This document shows positions 30,771 to 41,230 of a stretch of 64,000 nucleotides of DNA, piece after piece. Numbering within the stretch: position 1 is the stretch's first letter; every line of letters begins with the position of its first letter. The position numbers and the translations under genes were made by a program. Under the pieces are notes generated by a model. The model saw only the letters and a list, made by a program, of their open reading frames with translations, did not search any database and was not told the DNA's origin. Location: NCBI GenBank assembly GCA_905339275.1, contig CAJPFK010000038.1:186001-250000 (forward strand), read 5' to 3'. This stretch comes from Methylophilaceae bacterium (GTDB taxonomy: Bacteria > Pseudomonadota > Gammaproteobacteria > Burkholderiales > Methylophilaceae).

Positions 30771-32165
30771 ATGACCCAACTACCCAAAGAAATATTCAAA
30801 GCCTATGACATTCGCGGCATCGTCGGCAAAACGCTGACGCCTGACATTGTCGAAGCCATCGGCCAGGCCATTGGATCGGAAGCGACTGCGCGCCGCCAGA
30901 CGCAAATCTGCATCGGTTACGACGGCCGCCTCTCCGGCCCGGAACTGGCTGCAGCCCTTTCGCGCGGCATCCGTAAAGCCGGCATCCACGTCGTGAATCT
31001 GGGCATGGTCGCGACACCCATGGTCTATTTTGCCGCGCATCAGCTTGGCACGAATTGCGGCGTCATGGTGACAGGCAGCCACAACCCGCCTGATTACAAC
31101 GGGCTCAAAATGGTGCTTGCCGGCGAGACGCTTTCCGGCGAGACCATCCAGAGCCTGTACCGGCGCATTATCGAGAACCGGCTATCCGAAGGCAACGGCA
31201 CGGAAAGCAGCTACGATATCGCTGCGGACTACATCGGTAAAATCGCTGCCGACGTCAAACTCGCCAGGCCGATGCGGATTGCCGTCGATTGCGGCAACGG
31301 CGTTGCCGGGGCTTATGCCAGGAAACTTTACAACGCGCTCGGCTGCACGGTGGATGAGCTGTTCTGTGAAGTGGATGGCCATTTCCCCAACCACCATCCC
31401 GACCCCTCCGTCCCGGAAAACCTTGCAGACCTGGTTGCCGCACTGCGCACGGGTGAAGCCGAAATCGGCCTCGCCTTCGATGGCGACGGCGACCGGCTGG
31501 GTGTCGTGACGAAGGATGGCAGCATCATCTACCCCGACCGCCAGTTACTGCTTTTTGCGGAGGATGTGCTCAAACGCAACGCGAACGCCACCATCATTTT
31601 CGACGTGAAATCCACACGCAACCTGGCGCCATGGATTGCGGCGCGCGGCGGCAGCCCGCTGATCTGGAAAACCGGGCATTCCCTGGTCAAGGCCAAGATC
31701 AGGGAGACCGGCGCCGCGCTGGCAGGCGAAATGAGCGGCCACGTGTTCTTCAACGACAGCACGGACGGACGGAAACGCTGGTACGGGTTTGACGACGGCC
31801 TCTATTCCGGTGCAAGGCTGCTGGAAATCCTCAGCCGTTCCGAAAATCCTTCCGCGGTATTGAATGCATTGCCGGATAGCGTCAGCACCCCCGAGCAGCA
31901 TATCCAGATGAAGGAAGGCGAACCGCACGCACTGATTGCGCAGTTGCAGAAAACAGCCCGGTTTGAAGGGGCGAGCCAGGTTGTGACGATTGACGGCCTG
32001 CGCGTCGAGTATCCCGACGGCTTCGGCCTGATGCGGCCATCCAACACGACACCGGTCATCGTCCTGCGTTTTGAGGCAGATAGCGAAGCCGCGCTGAAGC
32101 GCATTCAGCAGCAGTTCCGCGAAATCATTCTCGCGGCGGCACCGGAAGCGCGATTGCCGTTCTAG
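30771..32165 (+). CDS. Phosphomannomutase/phosphoglucomutase
   Basis: 464-residue alpha-D-phosphohexomutase of the AlgC/ManB type, which interconverts hexose 6- and 1-phosphates to feed GDP-mannose and UDP-glucose synthesis. Motifs: phosphoserine loop VMVTGSHNPPDYNGLKM, metal loop FDGDGDRLG, sugar loop GEMSGHVFF and phosphate-binding RPSNTTPV. It begins KEIFKAYDIRGIVG. Together with pgm and ugd it completes routes to nucleotide sugars for surface polysaccharide. Confidence 0.93.
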   Translation: MTQLPKEIFKAYDIRGIVGKTLTPDIVEAIGQAIGSEATARRQTQICIGYDGRLSGPELAAALSRGIRKAGIHVVNLGMVATPMVYFAAHQLGTNCGVMVTGSHNPPDYNGLKMVLAGETLSGETIQSLYRRIIENRLSEGNGTESSYDIAADYIGKIAADVKLARPMRIAVDCGNGVAGAYARKLYNALGCTVDELFCEVDGHFPNHHPDPSVPENLADLVAALRTGEAEIGLAFDGDGDRLGVVTKDGSIIYPDRQLLLFAEDVLKRNANATIIFDVKSTRNLAPWIAARGGSPLIWKTGHSLVKAKIRETGAALAGEMSGHVFFNDSTDGRKRWYGFDDGLYSGARLLEILSRSENPSAVLNALPDSVSTPEQHIQMKEGEPHALIAQLQKTARFEGASQVVTIDGLRVEYPDGFGLMRPSNTTPVIVLRFEADSEAALKRIQQQFREIILAAAPEARLPF

Positions 32166-32180
32166 GGGAAACCTGGATTA

Positions 32181-32657
32181 ATGCCGCAAAGCAGAATCAT
32201 CCTTGCCGTCGTCTGGGTCGCACTGGCTGGCGGCATCTATTTCCTGGCGGATGCCGCTTTTAACCCGAACAAGGCCGGCACGTTAGGCGAGGAAAGAACC
32301 GTGGTGCTGCAACGCGGCATCGACGGCCACTATCGTGCAGAAGCGCTCATCAACGGCCATGTCGTCAATGTCATGGTCGATACGGGCGCGACCGGCGTTG
32401 CCGTGTCGCAGAAAGTCGCGGACAAACTGGGCCTGAAAAGCCAGTCCGCAATTCGGACGCGCACCGCAAATGGCGATGCAGTGGCTTATCTGACCCGGCT
32501 GGATTCCATCAGAATCGGCGGTGTCGAAGCCCGGAATGTCGCCGCCATGATCACGCCCGGCCTTGGCGGCGATGTGTTGCTCGGCATGTCGTTCCTGGCG
32601 CGGATGGATGTCAGGCTTTACAAAGGCACCATGACCATCAAGCAGGTTGAGGGTTAA
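32181..32657 (+). CDS. Retropepsin-like membrane-anchored aspartic protease
   Basis: 158 residues with an N-terminal membrane anchor (about 5-24) and a single aspartic protease domain: catalytic motif VDTGATG with Asp67, then the LLGMSFLARMDVRL segment typical of the TIGR02281/clan AA family. Such proteins work as dimers in the periplasm; substrates are unknown. It starts 15 bp after the phosphomannomutase gene and may be cotranscribed. Convergent with pgm. Confidence 0.85.
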   Translation: MPQSRIILAVVWVALAGGIYFLADAAFNPNKAGTLGEERTVVLQRGIDGHYRAEALINGHVVNVMVDTGATGVAVSQKVADKLGLKSQSAIRTRTANGDAVAYLTRLDSIRIGGVEARNVAAMITPGLGGDVLLGMSFLARMDVRLYKGTMTIKQVEG

Positions 32658-32709
32658 AGCCCACCTCTTTCGCCAGCCTCGCAGTTTGAACCGCTCGCCG
32701 CCCTGAAGC

Positions 32710-34365
<1,656 letters not shown>

Positions 34366-34381
34366 TTAGGATGTTTTCAGG

Positions 34382-34410
34382 TTGACACTCGAAGGCTTTC
34401 ACCTGATAAT
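34382..34410 (+). promoter_or_regulatory. Strong sigma-70 promoter of tRNA-Lys
   Basis: TTGACA (34382-34387), 17-bp spacer, GATAAT (34405-34410), then a GC-rich discriminator (TGCGCCCC), the pattern of stringently controlled tRNA promoters. The tRNA begins 14 bp after the -10. Confidence 0.85.
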
Positions 34411-34423
34411 TGCGCCCCTGTCA

Positions 34424-34499
34424 GGGAGATTAGCTCAGTTGGTAGAGCAGCGGACTCTTAATCCGTTTGTCCGGGGTTCGACCCCCCGATCTCCCACCA
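34424..34499 (+). tRNA. tRNA-Lys, anticodon CTT
   Basis: A 76-nt cloverleaf: acceptor arms GGGAGAT/ATCTCCC, D arm GCTC-AGTTGGTA-GAGC, anticodon stem GCGGA/TCCGT with loop CTCTTAA (anticodon CTT), T arm CGGGG-TTCGACC-CCCCG, and encoded CCA. It reads AAG codons. An intrinsic terminator follows 8 bp later, so it is a single-tRNA unit. The AT-richer accessory patch begins on its 3' side, though no repeat of the tRNA 3' end was found. Confidence 0.97.
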
Positions 34500-34507
34500 A
34501 ATACAAA

Positions 34508-34540
34508 GGCCTCCAGGACTTCAGCTCTGGGGGTCTTTTT
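34508..34540 (+). terminator. Intrinsic terminator of tRNA-Lys
   Basis: Stem GGCCTCCAG/CTGGGGGTC (nine pairs including two G-T) at 34508-34534, followed by a TTTTT tract. Confidence 0.85.
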
Positions 34541-34731
34541 CATTTATACCGAGACCGAACTCAGTCAGATATTAAGCCAATTAAAGTTGCTCGGCAATTT
34601 TCCAAACAGTGAACAATGTAAAGCCTGTGCAAGATCAAGCTCTTTGATTAGCCCCGTGCCAGGTGAGGTGAAACGGTGCTTCAAACATGATGTGAACTGC
34701 TGAGTATGCGGTTTGCTATTGAATATGCTGC

Positions 34732-35103
34732 TTATTTAGGGGTCTGTCCCTTATTTTCATCAGTTGCCTGCAATTTTGATTTAATAAACTCTTTACCAAC
34801 AGTAGTGTAAATTTTTTGTTGCTCACTATCCATTTGCCGAAAGATTGACAACAAAGAGTCTTCTTCAGGGTTTGGGATTGGTTCCAGTTTTGGAGAATCG
34901 ATGCCCTCCGCCATAGCGATTAGTTGATAAATCTTAAGATCGAATTCTTTTGCCAGCGCCTCAAGCAGGGCTTCACCAGCCCCATGTTTGCCATTCTCAA
35001 TTCTGGAAATATTGGCAGCTGAAGTGCCAGACCTGAATGCAAGCTCATCTTGGCTCCAGTTTCTTAGCTCTCGAAGTTTTCTAATTGCTTTGCCTAGTTC
35101 CAT
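34732..35103 (-). CDS. XRE-family helix-turn-helix regulator
   Basis: 123 residues from ATG 35103. The N-terminal HTH (residues about 5-60) has the classic pattern: AIRKLRELRNWSQDELAFRSGTSA and ISRIENGKHG. The C-terminal half is charged and unassigned. A longer frame to 35304 would cover the opposite-strand gene start and AT-rich promoter DNA and is rejected. It is divergent from the coiled-coil membrane gene (118 bp, very AT-rich), the layout of a regulator controlling its neighbour. The patch has lower GC than its surroundings and lies beside a tRNA gene, which suggests horizontal acquisition. Confidence 0.82.
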   Translation of the reverse strand: MELGKAIRKLRELRNWSQDELAFRSGTSAANISRIENGKHGAGEALLEALAKEFDLKIYQLIAMAEGIDSPKLEPIPNPEEDSLLSIFRQMDSEQQKIYTTVGKEFIKSKLQATDENKGQTPK

Positions 35104-35221
35104 AGCGCAAGTTTCTAGGCAACTTACGAAAATCGCAAAATCGTTTTTGTCAAATCTCCATATATATGTTACGTTTTTAGTAATTAAAAAATAAGTCTTT
35201 AGTCTAAGTGTCGGGGGATAT

Positions 35222-35761
35222 ATGGGAGAAAAGTCAAAATTTCCGTGGATAGCCATCATTGGCTTCCTGTTAGGAGCAGCCATTGCTGTATTTGGTGTCA
35301 CCATTTATTTGCATGTAAAGAAGATTGAAATGGAAAGAGACCAAGCAACAATGGAGGCACAAGCCATAAAGGAAAATCTGAAGTCGGCACTTGAAGAAAA
35401 GAATCGTCTATCAAAATCAAAGCAGGATGCAGAAAGAATAGCGGAATCGACAAGCGACTTATTGAATCAGGCTTATGCTGAAATTGCGAAAAAACCGGAA
35501 CTTCCAGTTTCACTCAACGTAAGAAAAGCGTTAACGGGAAATGGGCTAGTTGTTCAATTCACCAACAGATCAGATAAATATCTTTCTGTTATTGCCAGAT
35601 TCGAAAATCCGACAACGCGGGAAACCGAAACTGTAAGACTCGATTTAACGCCAATGGGGACCAAAGAGATCGGACACTTGGAGGGCTGGGCTTTTTCCAG
35701 TAGTGATGTCATTCATCTGCAGCACAATGATTACGCTTCAATTTCCATGGCAATTCAATAA
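35222..35761 (+). CDS. Membrane-anchored coiled-coil protein, unknown
   Basis: 179 residues, not recognised. Visible parts: an N-terminal membrane helix (about residues 9-30, WIAIIGFLLGAAIAVFGVTIYL), a charged coiled coil (about 33-85, rich in K/E/Q heptads), and a C-terminal beta-strand domain (about 95-178, LVVQFTNRSDKYLSVIARF). The C-terminal part should be periplasmic. Codon use is AT-richer than the neighbouring genes. Divergently paired with the XRE regulator. Confidence 0.7.
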   Translation: MGEKSKFPWIAIIGFLLGAAIAVFGVTIYLHVKKIEMERDQATMEAQAIKENLKSALEEKNRLSKSKQDAERIAESTSDLLNQAYAEIAKKPELPVSLNVRKALTGNGLVVQFTNRSDKYLSVIARFENPTTRETETVRLDLTPMGTKEIGHLEGWAFSSSDVIHLQHNDYASISMAIQ

Positions 35762-35963
35762 GTCGAAGGAAATTCCATAGCAGCCAGCGTTGGACTTCGA
35801 TAAAATATTCATCAAGACATGCAAAACAAATCCGGGACCGGCATCCCGCAATTGAGTACTTGATTGTTCACCTTGAGTAATTCAGGTGTATACAATATAC
35901 GCTTGGATTCATACTCCGAAGCATGGAGTGCGCGACACTTTCAACGATCAATTGGAGAAAACC

Positions 35964-36173
35964 ATGTCCAGCCATACTTACAAAATCATCGAACTCGTCG
36001 GATCATCAACCATAAGCACAGACGATGCGATCAATAACGCGATTGCCAAAGCGGGGAAAACACTCAAGCATCTGGATTGGTTTGAAGTGGTTGAAACGCG
36101 CGGACATATTGTGGATAACAAAGTCGCGCATTATCAGGTCGTAATGAAAGTCGGCTTCAGAATCGAGGATTGA
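35964..36173 (+). CDS. Dodecin family flavin-binding protein
   Basis: 69-residue protein with the dodecin pattern: [11 protein letters not shown], the helix [14 protein letters not shown], then [13 protein letters not shown] with the flavin-stacking tryptophan, and [16 protein letters not shown]. Dodecins form 12-mers that sequester flavins. ATG 35964 has a GGAGAA ribosome-binding site; the longer upstream frame lacks similarity. It stands alone. Confidence 0.9.
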   Translation: MSSHTYKIIELVGSSTISTDDAINNAIAKAGKTLKHLDWFEVVETRGHIVDNKVAHYQVVMKVGFRIED

Positions 36174-36228
36174 TCTATTCGGCTTTCAGCTAATTTGGAA
36201 TCAAGCTTCGAGGCAATAAATGTATTGA

Positions 36229-36258
36229 AGGCTCTCCTGGTATTTGCCATGAGAGCCT
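36229..36258 (+). other. Hairpin after the dodecin gene
   Basis: AGGCTCTC (36229-36236) and GAGAGCCT (36251-36258) are perfect 8-bp arms around a 14-base loop. No T tract follows, so at most a weak or Rho-assisted terminator. Confidence 0.35.
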
Positions 36259-36305
36259 CTCAGTCCGATCATCCCTCTTCTGCCCATGTTCGCGGCCAGA
36301 GCACC

Positions 36306-36668
36306 ATGACGAATCGCTTCATCACCTATCGACTCACCATACGGCTACGGTCGGGTATCCATTTAACGATAGGCAGGTTTGGCAATCATTATTTTCCTGC
36401 GGGTGATTATGCATACACCGGCAGTGCCCGCCGCAACATCGAGGCGCGCATTGCACGCCATTTAAGGCAAGAGAAAAAACTCAGATGGCATATTGATTAC
36501 CTGCTGAGCGCACCCGAGGCAGAAATCATCAAGGTCGAAAAATTCATGGAGCCTGAATGCCGGATTAACCAAAACCAGTCAGGGACAGTGTTGCTTGCAG
36601 GGTTTGGCGCCTCGGATTGCCGTTCTGCCTGCGGCAGCCACCTCAAATATCTTGGCCGCAAGGGCTGA
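36306..36668 (+). CDS. DUF123 (GIY-YIG-like) protein
   Basis: 120 residues from ATG 36306. The DUF123 pattern is visible: GRFGNHYFPAGDYAYTGSARRNIEARIARHLR, RWHIDYLL, and a C-terminal GFGASDCRSACGSHLKYL with its conserved cysteines. DUF123 domains are related to GIY-YIG nucleases and occur alone or fused to endonuclease III; biochemical function is unproven. An in-frame start at 36195 would add 37 residues without similarity. Confidence 0.8.
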   Translation: MTNRFITYRLTIRLRSGIHLTIGRFGNHYFPAGDYAYTGSARRNIEARIARHLRQEKKLRWHIDYLLSAPEAEIIKVEKFMEPECRINQNQSGTVLLAGFGASDCRSACGSHLKYLGRKG

Positions 36669-36859
36669 CATGGCAGCAGCAGACAGGGTCCGCGTCGCCG
36701 CAATTCAATAGCCGGCCATCATCAAGCCGGACGAACTCATCTACCTGCAGAACCATGAGACCTGGCTATCTGATCGACCCGAGCGGTCAGTACTTTGCGC
36801 TCAGGAAAAGCCGGGAGGGTAAATTCACGATCCGCGGCCATCGGCATGCCAGGGCATGC

Positions 36860-37666
36860 TTACGGTTGATCTGAAACCGCTTCGAACACGGCCAGAGTGC
36901 GCATTCTGGCACGATTCAGTTGCAGCCGGTTGCCGACCAGGTAATAGCTGTCTGTCATGTTCAGCGATTTCAGATACTCGCTTTCCACGGTGGTATCCAG
37001 GCAGGCCATCTGCGTAGCCGCGATGCCACTGAAACGCAGGCGCTGACCGGCGCCCAGCGCGTACTGGCCGGAATACCGGTTGCAGCCGCTGAAGCCAGAG
37101 ATGCGCGAGGACGCAACATCGAATTTGAGCGTAGGCGCTTTGGCTGACGCCTCGCTGTCCGACCGCCCTGTTTCCAGCGATTTGCCCATCAACTCGACCA
37201 GCCGCCAATGGCCGGCTTGCGCCAGCGCATCCGCCGCAGAATTCTCTTGCATCGCCTGCTTGTGCAATATGTAATCCGAAACGCGGCTATCGATGCGCTG
37301 CCCCTGCTTGTCCAGTACGCGCAAATGATTCTCGCCGACCTGATAGTGATCCGGGCCGGCGGCATAATCGTGCAGCACGATAGCGCTGCCCGCTTCGTTC
37401 CAACTGAAGCGGCCGCTTTTCCGGAACTTGTCCTCGTGCTTGCCCAGATACTGCGTCGTGATTTGATAGCTGAGATCGTCGTTCAATGTCAGCGTGGTGT
37501 CTATGCCTTCGCAATCGGCGCAGGGCAGTACGGCATGGTAGCTACCGGCCCAGTCCAGTGAATTTCGGCTGTTATGCGCGTCCGCAGCAGGTTCGACATG
37601 CGTGCATGCACCCAGGCTCAGGCCGAAAAGCAATACGCCAAGGAACAGCGCTGAATTGGCTTGCAT
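36860..37666 (-). CDS. NlpE-META domain lipoprotein
   Basis: 268 residues. Lipobox LGAC with the lipidated Cys21; NlpE-type N-terminal domain (about 38-125) with the CxxC pair Cys49/Cys52 in LPCADCEGIDTTLTL; and a C-terminal META domain (about 150-262) with the ISGFSGCNRYSGQY and TQMACLD segments as in HslJ. NlpE senses envelope stress and copper; META proteins are linked to heat shock and antibiotic tolerance. The combination recurs in proteobacteria as an outer-membrane lipoprotein. Confidence 0.85.
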   Translation of the reverse strand: MQANSALFLGVLLFGLSLGACTHVEPAADAHNSRNSLDWAGSYHAVLPCADCEGIDTTLTLNDDLSYQITTQYLGKHEDKFRKSGRFSWNEAGSAIVLHDYAAGPDHYQVGENHLRVLDKQGQRIDSRVSDYILHKQAMQENSAADALAQAGHWRLVELMGKSLETGRSDSEASAKAPTLKFDVASSRISGFSGCNRYSGQYALGAGQRLRFSGIAATQMACLDTTVESEYLKSLNMTDSYYLVGNRLQLNRARMRTLAVFEAVSDQP

Positions 37667-37814
37667 GATGTACCCCGAAGTTTGTCAGAAATTGCAGAAT
37701 ATCAGATACTTATTGCTGGTACCACTATCCGGACGGCAGACGCAAATCGGCCGGAACGGCATCATGGATGTTATGCTTTCCAGATTGCAACCCGCTTAAT
37801 TGCCATCGCTAAAA

Positions 37815-39398
37815 ATGCCCGATACCATCACCGACCGTCCGCTCATCACCGGACTGCTGCAACCTCGTGCTTATGAGCACGATACCCGCAGCATACAACT
37901 CATTGAAACCCATATTTCCTGGATATTGCTGACGGGTGATTTCGCTTACAAAATCAAGAAACCGGTGGATTTCGGGTTCCTGGATTTCACAACGCTGGAA
38001 AAGCGGCGCTTTTACTGCCGGGAAGAACTTCGCCTGAACCGGCGCTTTTGCCCGGCGCTTTATCTGGACGTCGTGCCGGTGACCGGCACGCCGCTTCACC
38101 CTGTCATGGACGGCGCAGGCCCTGCCATCGAGTATGCGGTAAAGATGCGGCAGTTCAAAGCGGGAAGCCTGTTAAGCGAGCGTGCAGAAAAAGGTCTTCT
38201 GACCAGCGACGATATCGACGGCATTGCAGAAACCGTAGGCAGTTTTCACCAGGCTGCAGAGGTTGCCAGAGCGGATTCTGTTTATGGTGAGCCGGACGGC
38301 ATCAAACACTGGAGCGAAGAGAATTTTGAACAGATAGAGCCGTTGCTGCAGGATGATTCAGAGTTGCAGCAATTACAACGATTACGATCCTGGAGCCTGA
38401 ATGAATGGCAGCAAAAAGCCGGGGCCATGCGCCAGCGCAAACAGCTCGGCTTTATCCGGGAGTGCCACGGCGACCTGCATTTAGGCAATATCGCACTATT
38501 CAACGGCAAGGTCACGCCGTTCGACTGCATCGAATTCAATGAAGAATTGCGCTGGATCGATGTGGCTAGCGAAATAGCGTTTGTTTTTATGGACCTGGCG
38601 TACCGGGGGTTCGAATCTTTCTCATGGCGGCTGCTTAATGGCTACCTGCAACGAACCGGGGATTATCAGGGCCTGCCTCTGCTGCGCTATTATCTGGTTT
38701 ACAAGGCGCTGGTACGTGCGAAAGTGGCGTTGCTGGGCAGGCATCGGGACGGCAATCCGTCCGAACGACAGCGCATCCGGACCGAATATCTCGCCCATGC
38801 AGCTTTAGCCACACGCTACACCCAACCGGCACAGCCGATGCTGCTGATCACCCATGGATTTTCAGGCTCCGGCAAATCATTCCATGCCGGACGGCTGGCC
38901 GAAGAAATCGGTGCGATACATTTGCGCTCGGATATCGAACGCAAACGCCTGTTCGGTTTTCAGGCGCTCGACGACACCGGTTCCGGCGCGGGGGGCGGCA
39001 TTTACACCGCCGAAGCCGGCCGCAAAACGTACCATCATCTGGCTGAAACGACCGGAACGGTCCTGAGTGCCGGTTTCAGCGTGATTGTCGATGCAGCTTT
39101 TCTCAAGAACGAACAGCGATCCATTTTTCAAGAATTGGCTGAATCCTTGAATCTGCCGATGGCAATCCTGGGGTTCACGGCATCCGCACCGGTCTTGTCG
39201 GGGCGAATCCGGCTCAGGCAGCAACAGCACAGCGATGCTTCCGAAGCCACGGTCGAAATATTGCAGCAGCAGATCGCTTCAGCCGACCCATTCACCGAAC
39301 AGGAGATGAAGCGGGCAATCTCCATCGATACGGAGCAGGAAGATGCTCATGCAAAATTATTGGGGGCAGTCGCAACATACCGGCAGGAAACTGCATAG
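37815..39398 (+). CDS. Aminoglycoside-phosphotransferase-like/AAA_33 kinase fusion
   Basis: 527 residues from ATG 37815 (MPDTITDRPLITGLL). N-terminal kinase-like domain with the APH catalytic loop ECHGDLHLGNI (about 216-226) and the metal motif FDCIEFNEELRWIDVASEIAF. C-terminal P-loop domain with Walker A GFSGSGKS (about 347-354) followed by HLRSDIERKRLFG. The family is often annotated as bifunctional phosphotransferase/ATP-binding protein; its substrate is unknown, and resistance to aminoglycosides is not implied. Confidence 0.83.
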   Translation: MPDTITDRPLITGLLQPRAYEHDTRSIQLIETHISWILLTGDFAYKIKKPVDFGFLDFTTLEKRRFYCREELRLNRRFCPALYLDVVPVTGTPLHPVMDGAGPAIEYAVKMRQFKAGSLLSERAEKGLLTSDDIDGIAETVGSFHQAAEVARADSVYGEPDGIKHWSEENFEQIEPLLQDDSELQQLQRLRSWSLNEWQQKAGAMRQRKQLGFIRECHGDLHLGNIALFNGKVTPFDCIEFNEELRWIDVASEIAFVFMDLAYRGFESFSWRLLNGYLQRTGDYQGLPLLRYYLVYKALVRAKVALLGRHRDGNPSERQRIRTEYLAHAALATRYTQPAQPMLLITHGFSGSGKSFHAGRLAEEIGAIHLRSDIERKRLFGFQALDDTGSGAGGGIYTAEAGRKTYHHLAETTGTVLSAGFSVIVDAAFLKNEQRSIFQELAESLNLPMAILGFTASAPVLSGRIRLRQQQHSDASEATVEILQQQIASADPFTEQEMKRAISIDTEQEDAHAKLLGAVATYRQETA

Positions 39399-39418
39399 GC
39401 ATGACAGATTCCGTGCAT

Positions 39419-41008
39419 TCAGTGCGAATCGACATAGGCCATCAAATCCTGCGGGCTCATCGATTTTGCGAATAGCCAGCCCTGAACATACACCACGCCC
39501 CGCTCAAGCAGTATGGCGGCCTGGGTTTCCGTCTCGATTCCTTCCGCGACCATCTTCAGGTTCAATGATTTCGCCATCTCGATGATATGAAAAGCGACAT
39601 GGCTGGTGACCGCATCCGTGCCGACCACATCGACAAACGTCTTGTCTATTTTCAGGAAATCCAGCTCGAATTTAGTCAGGTAGGACAGGCTTGAATATCC
39701 CGTGCCAAAGTCGTCTATGGCAACCTGCATGCCGAGGTTCCGGATTGAATTGACCACTTTCTGGGCGACGCCATCGTTCAGGAACCCTCTTTCAGTCGCT
39801 TCGATCACAAAACGGCCTTTGCCTGGCCCTATTTCACTGATCATGGTTTCCAGCAATTGAACCGTTTCCTCAGACTGCAAATCCGCTGAAGAAAGATTGA
39901 TCCCCAGGTGAAAGTCCGGATATCGCCTGAGCAGTTCAGCCATGTCCCTTGTGATCAAATCGAGCACGTGTTTCGTGATCTGGCGAATCAGCCCACTTTC
40001 CTCGGCCAGCGGAATAAACAGATCGGGGCGGACAAGCGTTCCATCCGACTGCCGCCATCGCACCAGTGCTTCTGCACCGATGCAAGCCTTGGTTCTTAAA
40101 TCAATGATGGGTTGATACTCCAGGTAGAACTCATCGTTCTTGAGCGCGGCAGCAAGCTCGGATTTAGCCGAATAGCGATGGCGAGCCAGATAGATGATGA
40201 TCGCCGAGAGCCCCAGCGCGAAGAAAATTCCAAGCGGAATCAATATCTGGGCAAAACCCAGCACACTCCTGGATATCTCCGACGTGGGGATTGCGGCCAA
40301 CACCGCGGTCTTGCCCGACGGGCTCGGGCGAATTGAAACAAGATATTCCTTCTTTTCATCGATGAATGCAGGCTCGACGCCGCCTTGGTATGCGCGAATC
40401 CATTCAGCCTTGATGAGTCCTTTGGATGTGTAAAAGAAACGGGATTTGATATCGAATAAACCGATGGAAGTATTGGGGCTGGCATAAAAATCAACAGCGT
40501 CGATAGGAAGCAGGACGGCTGCGTAGCCGTTTCTTTCTATGACCAGGTACTTTCGCCCCGGGGCTTTGGGAAGCGTTATATCGACCCAAACACGAACACC
40601 GCCAGGCTCGACGATGCCGGGAGTTCCCAGGTCGAGGCCGTTCAGGATGCCGGCCTGGGAAGAACACGCGAACTGATTATCCTTCAGGTATCCGATTGCC
40701 TGCAACAGGCCCCCTGAAATGGCGATTTGCTGCATGCTCCCGATACTGGCTTCCGAACAGGCCTGGTCCGGAGGAAACATGGATAACGATTTCACCGTAT
40801 GCGCAAACTGTTCACTGGTTTTCTGCATGCGCTCCAGCACATTGGCGTTCAGGGAATCCAAGCGGGATATTTCTTTTTCTTCTGCCTGATGCCTTGCAAG
40901 CATCAGCGCACTGAAGATTGAAGCGGAAACGAGCAAAATGCCGACAAAATTGGCCAGGTAAAAAAACGTGTATCTTTTTGAGAAGATTTTATTGATTAAG
41001 TTGTTCAC
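39419..41008 (-). CDS. CSS-domain EAL phosphodiesterase
   Basis: 529 residues: membrane segment (about 13-35), periplasmic CSS-type domain with paired cysteines (DQACSEAS and FACSSQAG), a second membrane segment (about 237-258) and a cytoplasmic EAL domain (about 272-525). Active-site motifs EALVRW, INLSS, EATER, DDFGTGYSSLSYL and AEGIET are intact. In this family periplasmic disulfide formation controls phosphodiesterase activity, so it likely links envelope redox state to c-di-GMP. Convergent with the kinase fusion gene. Confidence 0.88.
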   Translation of the reverse strand: MNNLINKIFSKRYTFFYLANFVGILLVSASIFSALMLARHQAEEKEISRLDSLNANVLERMQKTSEQFAHTVKSLSMFPPDQACSEASIGSMQQIAISGGLLQAIGYLKDNQFACSSQAGILNGLDLGTPGIVEPGGVRVWVDITLPKAPGRKYLVIERNGYAAVLLPIDAVDFYASPNTSIGLFDIKSRFFYTSKGLIKAEWIRAYQGGVEPAFIDEKKEYLVSIRPSPSGKTAVLAAIPTSEISRSVLGFAQILIPLGIFFALGLSAIIIYLARHRYSAKSELAAALKNDEFYLEYQPIIDLRTKACIGAEALVRWRQSDGTLVRPDLFIPLAEESGLIRQITKHVLDLITRDMAELLRRYPDFHLGINLSSADLQSEETVQLLETMISEIGPGKGRFVIEATERGFLNDGVAQKVVNSIRNLGMQVAIDDFGTGYSSLSYLTKFELDFLKIDKTFVDVVGTDAVTSHVAFHIIEMAKSLNLKMVAEGIETETQAAILLERGVVYVQGWLFAKSMSPQDLMAYVDSH

Positions 41009-41230
41009 ACAATTATTTTTTCTTTGTTACTTGCGTTGAAGTAATCAACCCACCCATTTATCCAATGAAGAATATATGCCCCTTAACGGAAAAATTAAGA
41101 AAGGACTTTAGCTTGAATGGAAAGATAATTGAAAGTTATAGAAATTAGAAGAGTTATATCCATAACCCGGTAGCATTCAGAATAATTGCATTGGTTGAAG
41201 CCGGAGCATCCCGCGTGGATGACATCCTTA

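Noticed and set aside
34736-34756. GGGGTCTGTCCC-like sequence at the end of the XRE gene, reminiscent of elements near REP-associated transposases
   Set aside because: It occurs once, encodes the C-terminus of the XRE protein, and no transposase or second copy was found.
34424-36180. Integrated element with tRNA-Lys as attachment site
   Set aside because: No integrase and no downstream copy of the tRNA 3' end were found. Only the AT-rich gene pair supports transfer.
36617-36874. 85-codon plus-strand frame between the DUF123 gene and the NlpE-META gene
   Set aside because: It overlaps the end of both neighbours and has no ribosome-binding site. The segment LIDPSGQYFALRKSREG looks mildly protein-like but cannot be assigned.
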